DNA of 64,000 bases from positions 1 through 64,000 of the forward strand of contig CAZUYC010000133.1 in assembly GCA_964624475.1 (NCBI GenBank), given 5' to 3'. The stretch is from CAZUYC01 sp964624475. GTDB lineage: Bacteria; Myxococcota_A; UBA9160; SMWR01. Numbering within the stretch: the first letter of the stretch is position 1; each line of letters starts with the position of its first letter. This document shows, in pieces, positions 19,666 through 27,137 of the stretch. The position numbers and the translations under genes were made by a program. The notes under the pieces are model-generated. The model was not told where the DNA came from. It searched no databases and saw only the letters and a list, made by a program, of their open reading frames with translations.

Positions 19666-20949
19666 ATGGCGAACGCCCTCCCCGACCCGCTCCCGATCCG
19701 ACCCCGCGGCGCCCTCGCGGCCGCGGTCGTCGTGCCGGGCTCGAAGAGCCTCACGAACCGGGCGCTCGTCGCCGCGGCGCTCGCGAGCGGCGAGAGCCGC
19801 CTCGAAGGGGGCCTGCGCAGCGACGACACGGCCGTGATGATCGAGGCGCTGCGGGCGCTCGGCTGCCGGATCGACCTCGGAGGCGACGCGTGGCGCGTCC
19901 TCGGGCTCGCCGGCAAGCTCGCGAGCCCCGGGGCAGCGCTCCACGCCGGCAACTCCGGCACGACCGCGCGCTTCCTCACCGCGGCCGCGACGCTCGCGGA
20001 CGGGCCGGTCGTGATCGACGGAAGCCCCCGCATGCGCGAGCGGCCGATCCAGGACCTCGTCGACGCGCTCGCGCAGCTCGGCGCGCGCGTGCGCGTGCTG
20101 GGGCACGCCGGATGCCCCCCAGTCCGCGCCGAGGGCGGGGGGCTCCCGGGCGGACGCGCCGCGATCGACGCGAGCCGCTCGAGCCAGTACGTCTCGGCGG
20201 TGCTCCTCGCCGCCCCCTACGCGCCGGCCGGCGTCGAGCTCGCCTTCCGCGACGGGAAGCTCGTCTCGCGCCCCTACGTGGATCTCACCCTCGAGCTCAT
20301 GCGGGCCTTCGGAGCCGCCGCCGGCTGGAGCGCGGACGGAGGGCTCCGCGTCGAGCCCGGCCACCCCTATCGGGGGCGCGCCTACGCGATCGAGCCAGAT
20401 GCCTCGGCCGCCGTCTATCCGCTCTGCGCCGCCGCCATCGCGGGCGGCCGAGTGCGCGTCACCGGGCTTCCGGCCGACTCCCTCCAGGCGGACCTGCGGC
20501 TCCTCCCGATCCTCGAGCGCATGGGCTGCCGCGTCGCGCGCGGGCCGGAGGGCCTCGAGGTCGGCGGCCCGGCGGGCCGCCTGCGCGGCGTCGACGTCGA
20601 CATGAACGCCCTCCCGGACGCCGCGCTGGCCCTCGCCGTAGTGGCGCTCTTCGCCGAGGGCCCGACCCGGATCCGCAACGTGGCGAACCTCCGGATCAAG
20701 GAGACGGACCGCCTGGAGGCCCTCGAGCAGGAGCTTCGAAAGCTCGGCGCAAGCGCCTGCGCGGGCAGCGATTTCCTGGAGGTCGTCCCGGGCCCGCCAC
20801 GGCCCGCCGCGATCGAAACCTACGGGGACCACCGGATGGCGATGGCCTTCGCGCTCGCGGGGCTGCGCATCCCGGGCGTCGCGATCCGCGACCCCGGCTG
20901 CGTCGCGAAGACCTGGCCGGGGTACTTTTCGATGCTGGAGGCGCTGTAG
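19666..20949 (+). CDS. aroA: 5-enolpyruvylshikimate-3-phosphate synthase
   Basis: 427 residues from ATG 19666 (GTG 19654 is also in frame). It joins shikimate-3-phosphate and phosphoenolpyruvate in aromatic amino-acid synthesis. Motifs: PGSKSLTNRALVAAAL (phosphate binding), HAGNSGTTARFL, SSQYVSAVLLAAPYA, RIKETDRLEAL and TYGDHRMAMAFALAGL near the C-terminus. The length is normal. It is followed by a small convergent zinc-ribbon gene; no other aromatic-pathway genes are nearby. Confidence 0.95.
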   Translation: MANALPDPLPIRPRGALAAAVVVPGSKSLTNRALVAAALASGESRLEGGLRSDDTAVMIEALRALGCRIDLGGDAWRVLGLAGKLASPGAALHAGNSGTTARFLTAAATLADGPVVIDGSPRMRERPIQDLVDALAQLGARVRVLGHAGCPPVRAEGGGLPGGRAAIDASRSSQYVSAVLLAAPYAPAGVELAFRDGKLVSRPYVDLTLELMRAFGAAAGWSADGGLRVEPGHPYRGRAYAIEPDASAAVYPLCAAAIAGGRVRVTGLPADSLQADLRLLPILERMGCRVARGPEGLEVGGPAGRLRGVDVDMNALPDAALALAVVALFAEGPTRIRNVANLRIKETDRLEALEQELRKLGASACAGSDFLEVVPGPPRPAAIETYGDHRMAMAFALAGLRIPGVAIRDPGCVAKTWPGYFSMLEAL

Positions 20950-20955
20950 GTCGCG

Positions 20956-21195
20956 TCACTCGCCGTTGCGGGTGGAGCGGAGCTCCTTCGGCTTTCGCGC
21001 GCGGTAGAAGCGCCGCGGGCGATGGTAGAGCCAGTCCTCGGGCACGGCGGGCGGCCGCGGCTCGACGAGGATGCGTCCCTGGACGCAGGCGGTGCTGCAA
21101 TACCACTGGTCGGCGACCTTCTGCGACGCGAGGCCGAGCTTCTCGCGGCAGCGCGCGCAGGAGCCGCCCCCGTCGGCCGGGCGATGGTCGAGCAT
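20956..21195 (-). CDS. Small zinc-ribbon-like protein
   Basis: 79 residues from ATG 21195. Two cysteine pairs, CARC (~13-16) and CSTAC (~33-37), suggest a single zinc site. The rest is basic and aromatic (PEDWLYHRPRRFYRARKPKEL). No known family is recognised. It lies between aroA (convergent, 6 bases from stop to stop) and the ABC transporter genes (divergent, 15 bases), and the coding frame has normal GC-rich third positions. Likely real because of the regular cysteine spacing and tight fit between neighbours. Confidence 0.55.
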   Translation of the reverse strand: MLDHRPADGGGSCARCREKLGLASQKVADQWYCSTACVQGRILVEPRPPAVPEDWLYHRPRRFYRARKPKELRSTRNGE

Positions 21196-21210
21196 GGAGT
21201 GGGCAGGTTA

Positions 21211-21933
21211 ATGGAGATCGTGGCGCGCGGCCTCTGCCGGCACTTCGGCCCGCACCGGGCGCTCGACGGCCTCGACCTCGACATCCCCGCCGGCTCGACC
21301 TATGGCCTGCTCGGCGCGAACGGGGCCGGCAAGACGACCTTCCTCCGCCTCGTGGCCGGCACCCTGCTACCGACCTCCGGCACGCTCCGCGTGGGGGGCC
21401 TCTCGCCGGCCGAAGAGCCGGCCCGCGTGCAGGCGCGCCTCGGCTACGTGATGGAGACGAGCCGCCTCTACCCCGAGCTGCGGGTGCGGGGCTTCCTGCG
21501 CTTCCTCGCCGCCGCGCGCGGGCTCGCCGGCTCCGCGCGCGAGGCGGCGGTCGAGCGCGCGCTCGAGCGCTTCGAGCTCGGCGCGGTCGCGAAGCGCCTG
21601 GTCGGGAACCTCTCGAAGGGCTTCCAGCAGCGCGTCTCGCTGGCGCAGGCCTTCCTCCACGACCCGCCGCTCGTGATCGTGGACGAGCCGACCGGGGGCC
21701 TCGATCCGTTCCAGCGGCGCGAGGTGCAGGAGCGGCTGCGCGCGCTGCGCGGCGCGCGCACGGTCCTGCTCTGCACCCACGATCTCGAGGAGGCGCGCGC
21801 GCTCTGCGAGCGCGTGGCCGTGCTCGACGCGGGCCGGGTCGTGGCGGAGGGGCCGACCGAGTCGGTGCTCGGCAGCGGCGACCCGCTCGCGCTCTTCGCG
21901 GGCGCCGGGCGGGCGCCCGAGGCCCGCGCTTGA
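21211..21933 (+). CDS. ABC transporter ATP-binding protein (GldA-like)
   Basis: 240 residues from ATG 21211, with AGG upstream; in-frame ATG 21184 is less likely. Walker A is GANGAGKTT (~36-44), the signature is NLSKGFQQRVSLAQAFLHDPP, Walker B LVIVDEPTGGLDP, and the switch His CTHDLEEA. It powers the membrane complex made by the next two genes. The three genes overlap by four bases each, so the subunits are coupled. Systems of this type (ATPase, ABC-2 permease, GldG-type protein) are linked to gliding in Bacteroidetes but also occur in non-gliding bacteria. Confidence 0.9.
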   Translation: MEIVARGLCRHFGPHRALDGLDLDIPAGSTYGLLGANGAGKTTFLRLVAGTLLPTSGTLRVGGLSPAEEPARVQARLGYVMETSRLYPELRVRGFLRFLAAARGLAGSAREAAVERALERFELGAVAKRLVGNLSKGFQQRVSLAQAFLHDPPLVIVDEPTGGLDPFQRREVQERLRALRGARTVLLCTHDLEEARALCERVAVLDAGRVVAEGPTESVLGSGDPLALFAGAGRAPEARA

Positions 21934-22721
21934 CGAGGTTCGCCGCGCTCTGCCGCAAGGAGCTCGCGAGCCTCTTCGGGACGCCGACCGCCTACCTCGC
22001 GCTCACGATGGTCGCCCTCGTGACGGCGCTGATCTTCTTCGACCACCTGCGCCTCTACAACCAGATCCTCTTCGTCTATGCGACCTCGACGATGGGCGGC
22101 TTCGACAGCGACGTGATCCCGGACCACGTGAACCTCTGGAACAACGTCTTCGCTCCGGTTCTCGAGAACCTCGGGCTGACGCTCATGGCGGCGGTCCCGC
22201 TCGTGACCATGCGCGCCTTCGCCGAGGAGCGCGCGCGCGGCACCGACGAGCTCCTGCTCGGCGCGGGGCTCACCCCGGGCCTCGTCGTGCTCGGGAAGTT
22301 CACGGTCGCCTTCGGCTTCGTGGCGCTGCTGATGGCGGTGAGCTTCGTCTATCCCTGCACGGCGATTGCGCAGGGCGGGATCGGCCTCGAGCACCTCGCC
22401 GCGACCTTCACGGGGCTGCTGCTGCACGGGATCGCCCTCGCCTCGATCGGGCTCGCCTGCTCGGCCTGGACGCAGAGCCAGCTCGTCGCCGCCGTCTCCG
22501 CCTGGGCCGCGGCCTTCCTGCTCTGGGACTTCTCCTGGGCCAACGCCTTCGTGAGCGAGGGCGTCGCGGCCTTCCTGGAGAAGATCGCGCTGCACCCGCG
22601 CTACGGGAGCTTCGCCGAGGGCGTGGTCGCGCTCGAGAACCTCGTCTACTTCGCGGGCGTCGCGCTGGTGGCGATGGCGCTCGCGCGCTTCTCCTTCGAC
22701 CTGCGCCGGGTGGGATCGTGA
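21930..22721 (+). CDS. ABC-2 type permease (GldF-like)
   Basis: 263 residues from a TTG at 21930 that overlaps the ATPase stop (TTGA). About six membrane segments, with the typical GldF/NosY-like start (FAALCRKELASLFGTPTAYLALTMVALVTALIFF) and the conserved EERARGTDELLLGAGLTPG loop after the second helix. The extracytoplasmic loop between helices 1 and 2 is long (LYNQILFVYATSTMGGFDSDV). It is the membrane partner of the preceding ATPase. Substrate unknown. Confidence 0.85.
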   Translation: MTRFAALCRKELASLFGTPTAYLALTMVALVTALIFFDHLRLYNQILFVYATSTMGGFDSDVIPDHVNLWNNVFAPVLENLGLTLMAAVPLVTMRAFAEERARGTDELLLGAGLTPGLVVLGKFTVAFGFVALLMAVSFVYPCTAIAQGGIGLEHLAATFTGLLLHGIALASIGLACSAWTQSQLVAAVSAWAAAFLLWDFSWANAFVSEGVAAFLEKIALHPRYGSFAEGVVALENLVYFAGVALVAMALARFSFDLRRVGS

Positions 22722-24238
22722 CGCGCGAGCTGGCGCTGGTCGGGGCCGTCGCCGTCCTCTCCGGCCTAGGGTCCTACTACGCGACCGGCGAGCTCGCGGC
22801 CTTCGGCGCCGTGAACCTGGCGCTCGGCGCGGCGGCGCTGCTCGCCGCGCTCGCCGCCGGTGCGCGCGGGCTGCGCCGGGTCGGGAGCCCCCCCGCGCGC
22901 CGGCTCGTCGCGCGCGGCGCGCTGCGGATCGCGCTCGCCTGCCTGCTCGCCGCCGGCCTCGAGCGCGCGGCCGCCCGAGCGGAGCTTCGCCTCGACTGGA
23001 CCTTCGAGCGGCGCTTCGAGGTCTCGCCGGCCACGCGCAAGGTCCTGCACGAGCTCCCCGGGCCCGCCCTGGCGATCCTCTTCTACGATCCGCTCGATCC
23101 GCGCCGCCGGCAGACGAAGCTCCTGCTCGAGAGCCTCGCGCGCGAGGGCCCGCTGCGCGTCCGCGAGCTGGCGCTCGACGTGGCGGAGGAGGAGGCCGAC
23201 CGCTACGCGGTGGCCGACTCGAACGCCGTGGTCCTCGTCGTGGGCGATCGCTTCGAGACCGTCGAGCGGCCCAGCGAGGGGGCGATCTACGAGGCGCTCT
23301 ATCGGCTGCGCGAGCGGAGGCTCGGGACCCTGCTCTTCCTGACCGGCGAGGGCGAGGGCAACCTCGAGCGCAGGGATGAGCTCGGCTACTCCGGGCTCGC
23401 CGCCGCGCTCTCGACCGAGGGCTACGAGCTCCGCAGCGCGGCCTCGGCGGGGCTCGCCGAGGTGCCCGCGGGCGTGGACGCGGTGGTGGTGCTCGCGCCG
23501 CGGCGGCGCCTGCTGCCGGGCGCGATCGACGCGCTGCGCGCGTACCTGCAGGGCGGCGGGCGCCTCGTGGCGCTCGTCGAGCCCGGGGTCGAATCGGGCC
23601 TCGAGGAGCTGCTGGCGGAGTTCGGGATGCAGAGCCCCGACGCCGTCGTGGTGGACCCCGTCTCCGCGGCGCTGGAGGAGGAGGTGCGCGGCATCTCGCC
23701 CCTGATCCACAACTACGAGTCGCACCCCGCGACCCGCGGGCTCGACTCGAGCCGCACGACGATCTTCCACGGCGCGCGCGCCTTCGCGCTGAGCCGTCCG
23801 CGCGTCGAGGACCGGGTGCAGCGGACGGCCCTCTCGAGCCCGCGCGCCTGGCTCTCGCGCGACCTGGGCCTGCTGCGCGCGCGGGGCGGCGATCCGCCCG
23901 AGCCGGACGGGAGCCCGCAGGGCTACCAGGCGCTCGCCGCGGTCGGCCGCTACCGGCGCGGGGGGGGCGAGACGCGCATCGCCGTCTTCGGCGACGCCGA
24001 CTTCGCCTCGAACCGCTACCTGCGCGCGCTCTACAACCTCGATCTGGTGCTGAACGCCGTGCACTGGGCCGCGGAACGGGAGCCCGAGATCACGCTGCGA
24101 CCGAAGGTCACGACCCCGCTCAACTTCCCCGTCCCGCTCGGGAACACCGTGCGGGCGTTCTACGGGGTGGGATTGCTGGTCCCGGAGCTCTTGCTGATCG
24201 CCGGCGGCCTGGTCTGGCTCCGGCGCCGGTCTGCGTGA
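22718..24238 (+). CDS. GldG-like ABC-associated membrane protein
   Basis: 506 residues from GTG 22718 (GTGA overlap with the permease). Two N-terminal hydrophobic segments (LALVGAVAVLSGLGSYYATG and the region around residues 25-45), a third near 68-85, a large extracytoplasmic domain, and a C-terminal membrane segment (GVGLLVPELLLIAGGLVWLRRR). The soluble part resembles the GldG/IFT52-like sugar-binding fold: TRKVLHELPGPALAILFYDP, RLGTLLFLTGEGEGNLERRDELGYSGL, DAVVVLAPRRRLLPGAIDALRAYLQGGGRLVALVEPG. A 225-bp foldback repeat follows the stop by about 80 bases. Confidence 0.85.
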   Translation: MTRELALVGAVAVLSGLGSYYATGELAAFGAVNLALGAAALLAALAAGARGLRRVGSPPARRLVARGALRIALACLLAAGLERAAARAELRLDWTFERRFEVSPATRKVLHELPGPALAILFYDPLDPRRRQTKLLLESLAREGPLRVRELALDVAEEEADRYAVADSNAVVLVVGDRFETVERPSEGAIYEALYRLRERRLGTLLFLTGEGEGNLERRDELGYSGLAAALSTEGYELRSAASAGLAEVPAGVDAVVVLAPRRRLLPGAIDALRAYLQGGGRLVALVEPGVESGLEELLAEFGMQSPDAVVVDPVSAALEEEVRGISPLIHNYESHPATRGLDSSRTTIFHGARAFALSRPRVEDRVQRTALSSPRAWLSRDLGLLRARGGDPPEPDGSPQGYQALAAVGRYRRGGGETRIAVFGDADFASNRYLRALYNLDLVLNAVHWAAEREPEITLRPKVTTPLNFPVPLGNTVRAFYGVGLLVPELLLIAGGLVWLRRRSA

Positions 24239-24315
24239 GGGCGGGGTTTCAGCGGGCGGGCTCGATGCGCGGGCTTCCGAGGACGTCTGGGAGGGGGGGG
24301 AGAGAGACTTTCCTC

Positions 24316-24540
24316 ATTTACTCCGCTCGGCTGCGCCTCGCTGCGCGCTCCGCGCTGCCGCGCTCCGCTTGCGAAGAGCCCGGCCGGAAGGTGATCTGGA
24401 TGGTGCGGGGCATTGCCTATGCCCGGGTCGCGTCGCAGGCAATCCCCCGCATCACCGGGGGCGGCGTTCCGGAAAGCGCTTCGCAAGCGAGGCGCGGCAG
24501 CGCCTCGCGCGCAGCGAGCCGCAGGCGAGCGGAGTAAAAT
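24316..24540. repeat. 225-bp foldback (MITE-like) repeat between converging genes
   Basis: The two ends are inverted copies of each other: ATTTACTCCGCTCG at 24316 against CGAGCGGAGTAAAAT at 24526-24540, extending through CTCGCTGCGCGC to TTGCGAAG (24369-24376) against CTTCGCAAGCG (24478-24488). An inner inverted pair (GGTGCGGGGCATTGCC / GGCAATCCCCCGCATCACC) continues the fold to a loop of about 20 bases. The outer arms are members of the GC-rich repeat family found elsewhere in the window. It lies between the 3' ends of the GldG-like gene and exbD and could also act as a two-way terminator. Confidence 0.75.
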
Positions 24541-24583
24541 CGGGCCGGCCCCTCCCAGGGCGCCCCCGACCCCGCAAGCCCCC

Positions 24584-25015
24584 CTATCCCTTTTTATCCG
24601 GGGGCTTCGTGGCCAGCGCGATGCCGGTGGCGCCGGCCTGCTGCGCGAGGTCGAGGATGTTCACGGCCTTGCCGAGCAGCACCTTGCGGTCGCCGCGCAG
24701 GATCACGAGCTTCTCGCGCGTGTCGGAGAGCGCCTTCTGGAGCGCCGCGTAGAGGTTGGCCTCGCCCGTGGGCTCGTCGTTCACGAGCATCGAGCCGTCC
24801 TCCATCACGGTCACCGTGACGCCCTGGGGCGTCGTCTCGCTCACCTCGGCGCCGGGGAGGTCGACCTGCTTGCTCTGGTTGGCGACCACCGAGCTCGTCA
24901 CCATGAAGATGATCAAGAGGACGAGGAACACGTCCGTGAGCGGCGTGATGTTGATCTCGGCAACGACCCCGTCGTCGGGGTTCTCCTCGTCAGCGGGCCG
25001 GAACGAAGTCGCCAC
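24584..25015 (-). CDS. ExbD/TolR-family protein
   Basis: 143 residues from GTG 25015, chosen because GGAGG lies six bases upstream; it overlaps the end of the exbB-like gene by 26 bases. One N-terminal membrane helix (DVFLVLLIIFMVTSSVV) with the essential Asp in the preceding INITPLTD motif, then a periplasmic domain with EVSETTPQGVTVTVMEDGSMLVND and EKLVILRGDRKVLLGKAVNIL. With its ExbB partner it forms a proton-driven stator that energises a TonB- or TolA-like protein, here probably the divergent gene at 25998. Confidence 0.9.
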   Translation of the reverse strand: MATSFRPADEENPDDGVVAEINITPLTDVFLVLLIIFMVTSSVVANQSKQVDLPGAEVSETTPQGVTVTVMEDGSMLVNDEPTGEANLYAALQKALSDTREKLVILRGDRKVLLGKAVNILDLAQQAGATGIALATKPPDKKG

Positions 25016-25667
25016 GGGGGGCCTCCGCGGGCGCCGCATCGCCGGCCGCCTCGACGTAGAGGAGCGCCTGCACGAAGCGCTCGCAGGCCCGGGCGTAGGT
25101 CGCCGCGATGGCGCCGACCCGGACCTGGAGATAGTTGAAGAAGAGCAGCGCGATGATCGCCACGAAGAGGCCCGCCGCGGTGGCGACGAGCGCCTCGGAG
25201 ATGCCCGCGGCCACCACCTCGAAGCCGCCCGCGCCGTGCTCGGCCATGTCCTGGAACGCGCGGATGATGCCGACCACGGTGCCGAAGAGGCCGATGTAGG
25301 GGGCGAGCGAGCCGATCGTGCCGACGATCCAGAGGCGGCGCTTGAGGCCCGACGCGGCCTCCTGGCGCGAGGTCGCGATCACGCGCTCGAGGTCCTCGAG
25401 CGCGATGTTCCGCCAGCGCATCGCCTCGAGGAAGATCTTCGCGATCGGCGCCTTCGAGGCCTCGCAGAGGCCGCGGGCCCCGGCGAGGTCGCGCCGCACG
25501 AGCTTCTCGATCGTGTCCTCCGTCAGCTTGCGCGTGCCGCGGTCGATCCCGCGGAAGCGCCACATCCGCTCGAAGAGGATCCACAGCGCGAGGATCGAGC
25601 CGAGCCCGAGCGGATAGACCGTGAGGCCCCCCTGGTTGAGAAGCTCCAGGATCATCTTGGCGTCCAA
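24990..25667 (-). CDS. ExbB/TolQ/MotA-family proton channel protein
   Basis: About 225 residues. A TTG at 25667 is preferred: GAGGGGG stands six bases upstream, whereas the in-frame ATG at 25655 has no suitable site. One N-terminal helix (LTVYPLGLGSILALWILFERM), a cytoplasmic stretch with FLEAMRWRNIALEDLERVIATSRQEA, then the two conserved helices IVGTIGSLAPYIGLFGTVVGIIRAF and EALVATAAGLFVAIIALLFFNYL. It forms the pentameric channel around ExbD. First gene of the exbBD pair. Confidence 0.9.
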   Translation of the reverse strand: MDAKMILELLNQGGLTVYPLGLGSILALWILFERMWRFRGIDRGTRKLTEDTIEKLVRRDLAGARGLCEASKAPIAKIFLEAMRWRNIALEDLERVIATSRQEAASGLKRRLWIVGTIGSLAPYIGLFGTVVGIIRAFQDMAEHGAGGFEVVAAGISEALVATAAGLFVAIIALLFFNYLQVRVGAIAATYARACERFVQALLYVEAAGDAAPAEAPRGDFVPAR

Positions 25668-25997
25668 TGTGAACCCCCTCGTTCCGGCCCGGACCGGCCG
25701 GCCAGCGGCCATCGCCGGTGAGTAGCCCGTTCCTCGCCGGAAGTTACCGGATCGGGTCGGCTGCAGCACCGGCGGCGGCGGCGCGTTGACCCCCCGCAGG
25801 CCGCTGGTTACGCTCTTCGGCCGGGGTGGGCTTCAGTCACCCTTTCGTCGGACCGAGCCTCTCACCTTACCGGAGCCAGCGCACAGAGCGTGAAGGGGCG
25901 GAAAACGGCTCCGAGTCGCGCGGGGATCGGCCGATGAGAGCGGGGACGCGCCGGGGGCGCCGGCGCGGCGGGTAGGCGAGAGGTTGGACGCGAGCGC
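25668..25997. promoter_or_regulatory. Divergent control region between exbBD and the TonB/TolA-like gene
   Basis: 330 bases without a gene. It must hold the promoters of both directions. On the plus strand TTGACC (25786-25791) and TTACGCT (25808-25814) are spaced about like a sigma-70 promoter, but in such GC-rich sequence this is only a candidate. The 25681-25770 part can be read as an N-terminal extension of the exbB frame but lacks a good start. No repeat or operator symmetry stands out. Confidence 0.3.
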
Positions 25998-27137
25998 ATG
26001 AGCGATCGGTTGCACCGGCGCGCGAAGCGCCGCAGTCCCATGCGAAGCCACCGGGCGGGGGCGGCCTTCGAGTCGCCGGCCCTCGGGGGAGCCGCGGCCC
26101 TCGAGTTCCCCGGGCTCTCGCTCGGCGAGCCGGAGGACCGCCGGCGGACGATCGTCTCGGGGTCGCTCGCCGCGGGGATCCACTTCGGCGCGCTCGGTCT
26201 GCTCCTCCTGATCGCGAGCCTCGCCCCCGTGATCGAAGAGCAGCTGATCCCCGTCCAGATCCTGAAGGAGCAGAAGCCCGACGAGCCGGCCCCGGCGCCG
26301 AAGGCGCTCGCCGAGCGGCGCTCGGCCGTCTACGCCCCGGCCGTGCAGTCGATCCAGCCCCAGGTGATCAACCCGCGGGTGATCGCCGAAGCGGCCCCCG
26401 CGGTCTCCGCCGAGGCGCTCCAGATGGACGCGGTGAGCTCGGTCGCGGCTCCGACGCAGATCAGCCGCAGCGCGACCGTGGTCGAGCGCGTCTCGGCGGT
26501 GAACTCGATCGTCGCCGCCCGGGCCTCCGCCGTGGACGTGAAGGCCGTCGGGGGCTCGGCCGTGCGCGGCCCCATCCAGGTGCAGGGCCCGGTCGGGCCC
26601 TCGGTCGGACCCCGCCAGGTGGCCGTGGCGACCGGGGCTCCGACCATGGGCACCGGCACGCTCGCGATCGGCTCGGGCTCCTCCGTGAAGGAGGGGGTCG
26701 TGACGGGCCGCGACGTGCTCGGCTCGCCCGAGGGCGCGCCGCTCGTGAGCATCGACACGAGCGTCGGCGACGGGAACCTGCGCGGCAGCGGCGGCGAGGG
26801 CTCGAGCGTGCTCGCCCGCGGCAGCGAGACCGCCAACGAGTGCCTGGGCCGGAGCGAGGTCCAGGCGTACCTCGAAGAGGTCGAGACGCGGACGATCTCG
26901 CGCTGGGTGCTCCCGCCGGGCGTCAAGGCGGACCAGAAGGTGACGCTCCAGTTCAAGCTCGACGTCGCCGGCTCCGCGACCAGCGTCTCCCTCAAGCGGG
27001 CCAGCGACAACGCGCTCGGCGCGAGCGCCGTCGACGCCCTGCGCGCCGCGGCTCCGTTCCCGCCGATGCCCGATGCGGCGCGCTGCCTCGCGATGGTCCC
27101 GATCACCGCCACCTTCTCCAACCCTCGTGCCGGGTAG
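25998..27137 (+). CDS. TonB/TolA-like energy-transducing protein
   Basis: 379 residues from ATG 25998. A cytoplasmic N-terminus of about 50 residues, one membrane helix (GIHFGALGLLLLIASLAPVI, ~60-79), a Pro/Ala/Val/Ser-rich periplasmic spacer (DEPAPAPKALAERRSAVYAP and onward), and a C-terminal domain of TonB/TolA shape (VQAYLEEVETRTISRWVLPPG, KVTLQFKLDVAGSATSVSLKRAS, AVDALRAAAPFPPMP). Two C-terminal cysteines (ECLGR and RCLAM) match the TolA-type disulphide. It is divergent from exbBD, which would supply energy. The long repeat protein overlaps its 3' end by 11 bases, so the two probably work together. Confidence 0.8.
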   Translation: MSDRLHRRAKRRSPMRSHRAGAAFESPALGGAAALEFPGLSLGEPEDRRRTIVSGSLAAGIHFGALGLLLLIASLAPVIEEQLIPVQILKEQKPDEPAPAPKALAERRSAVYAPAVQSIQPQVINPRVIAEAAPAVSAEALQMDAVSSVAAPTQISRSATVVERVSAVNSIVAARASAVDVKAVGGSAVRGPIQVQGPVGPSVGPRQVAVATGAPTMGTGTLAIGSGSSVKEGVVTGRDVLGSPEGAPLVSIDTSVGDGNLRGSGGEGSSVLARGSETANECLGRSEVQAYLEEVETRTISRWVLPPGVKADQKVTLQFKLDVAGSATSVSLKRASDNALGASAVDALRAAAPFPPMPDAARCLAMVPITATFSNPRAG

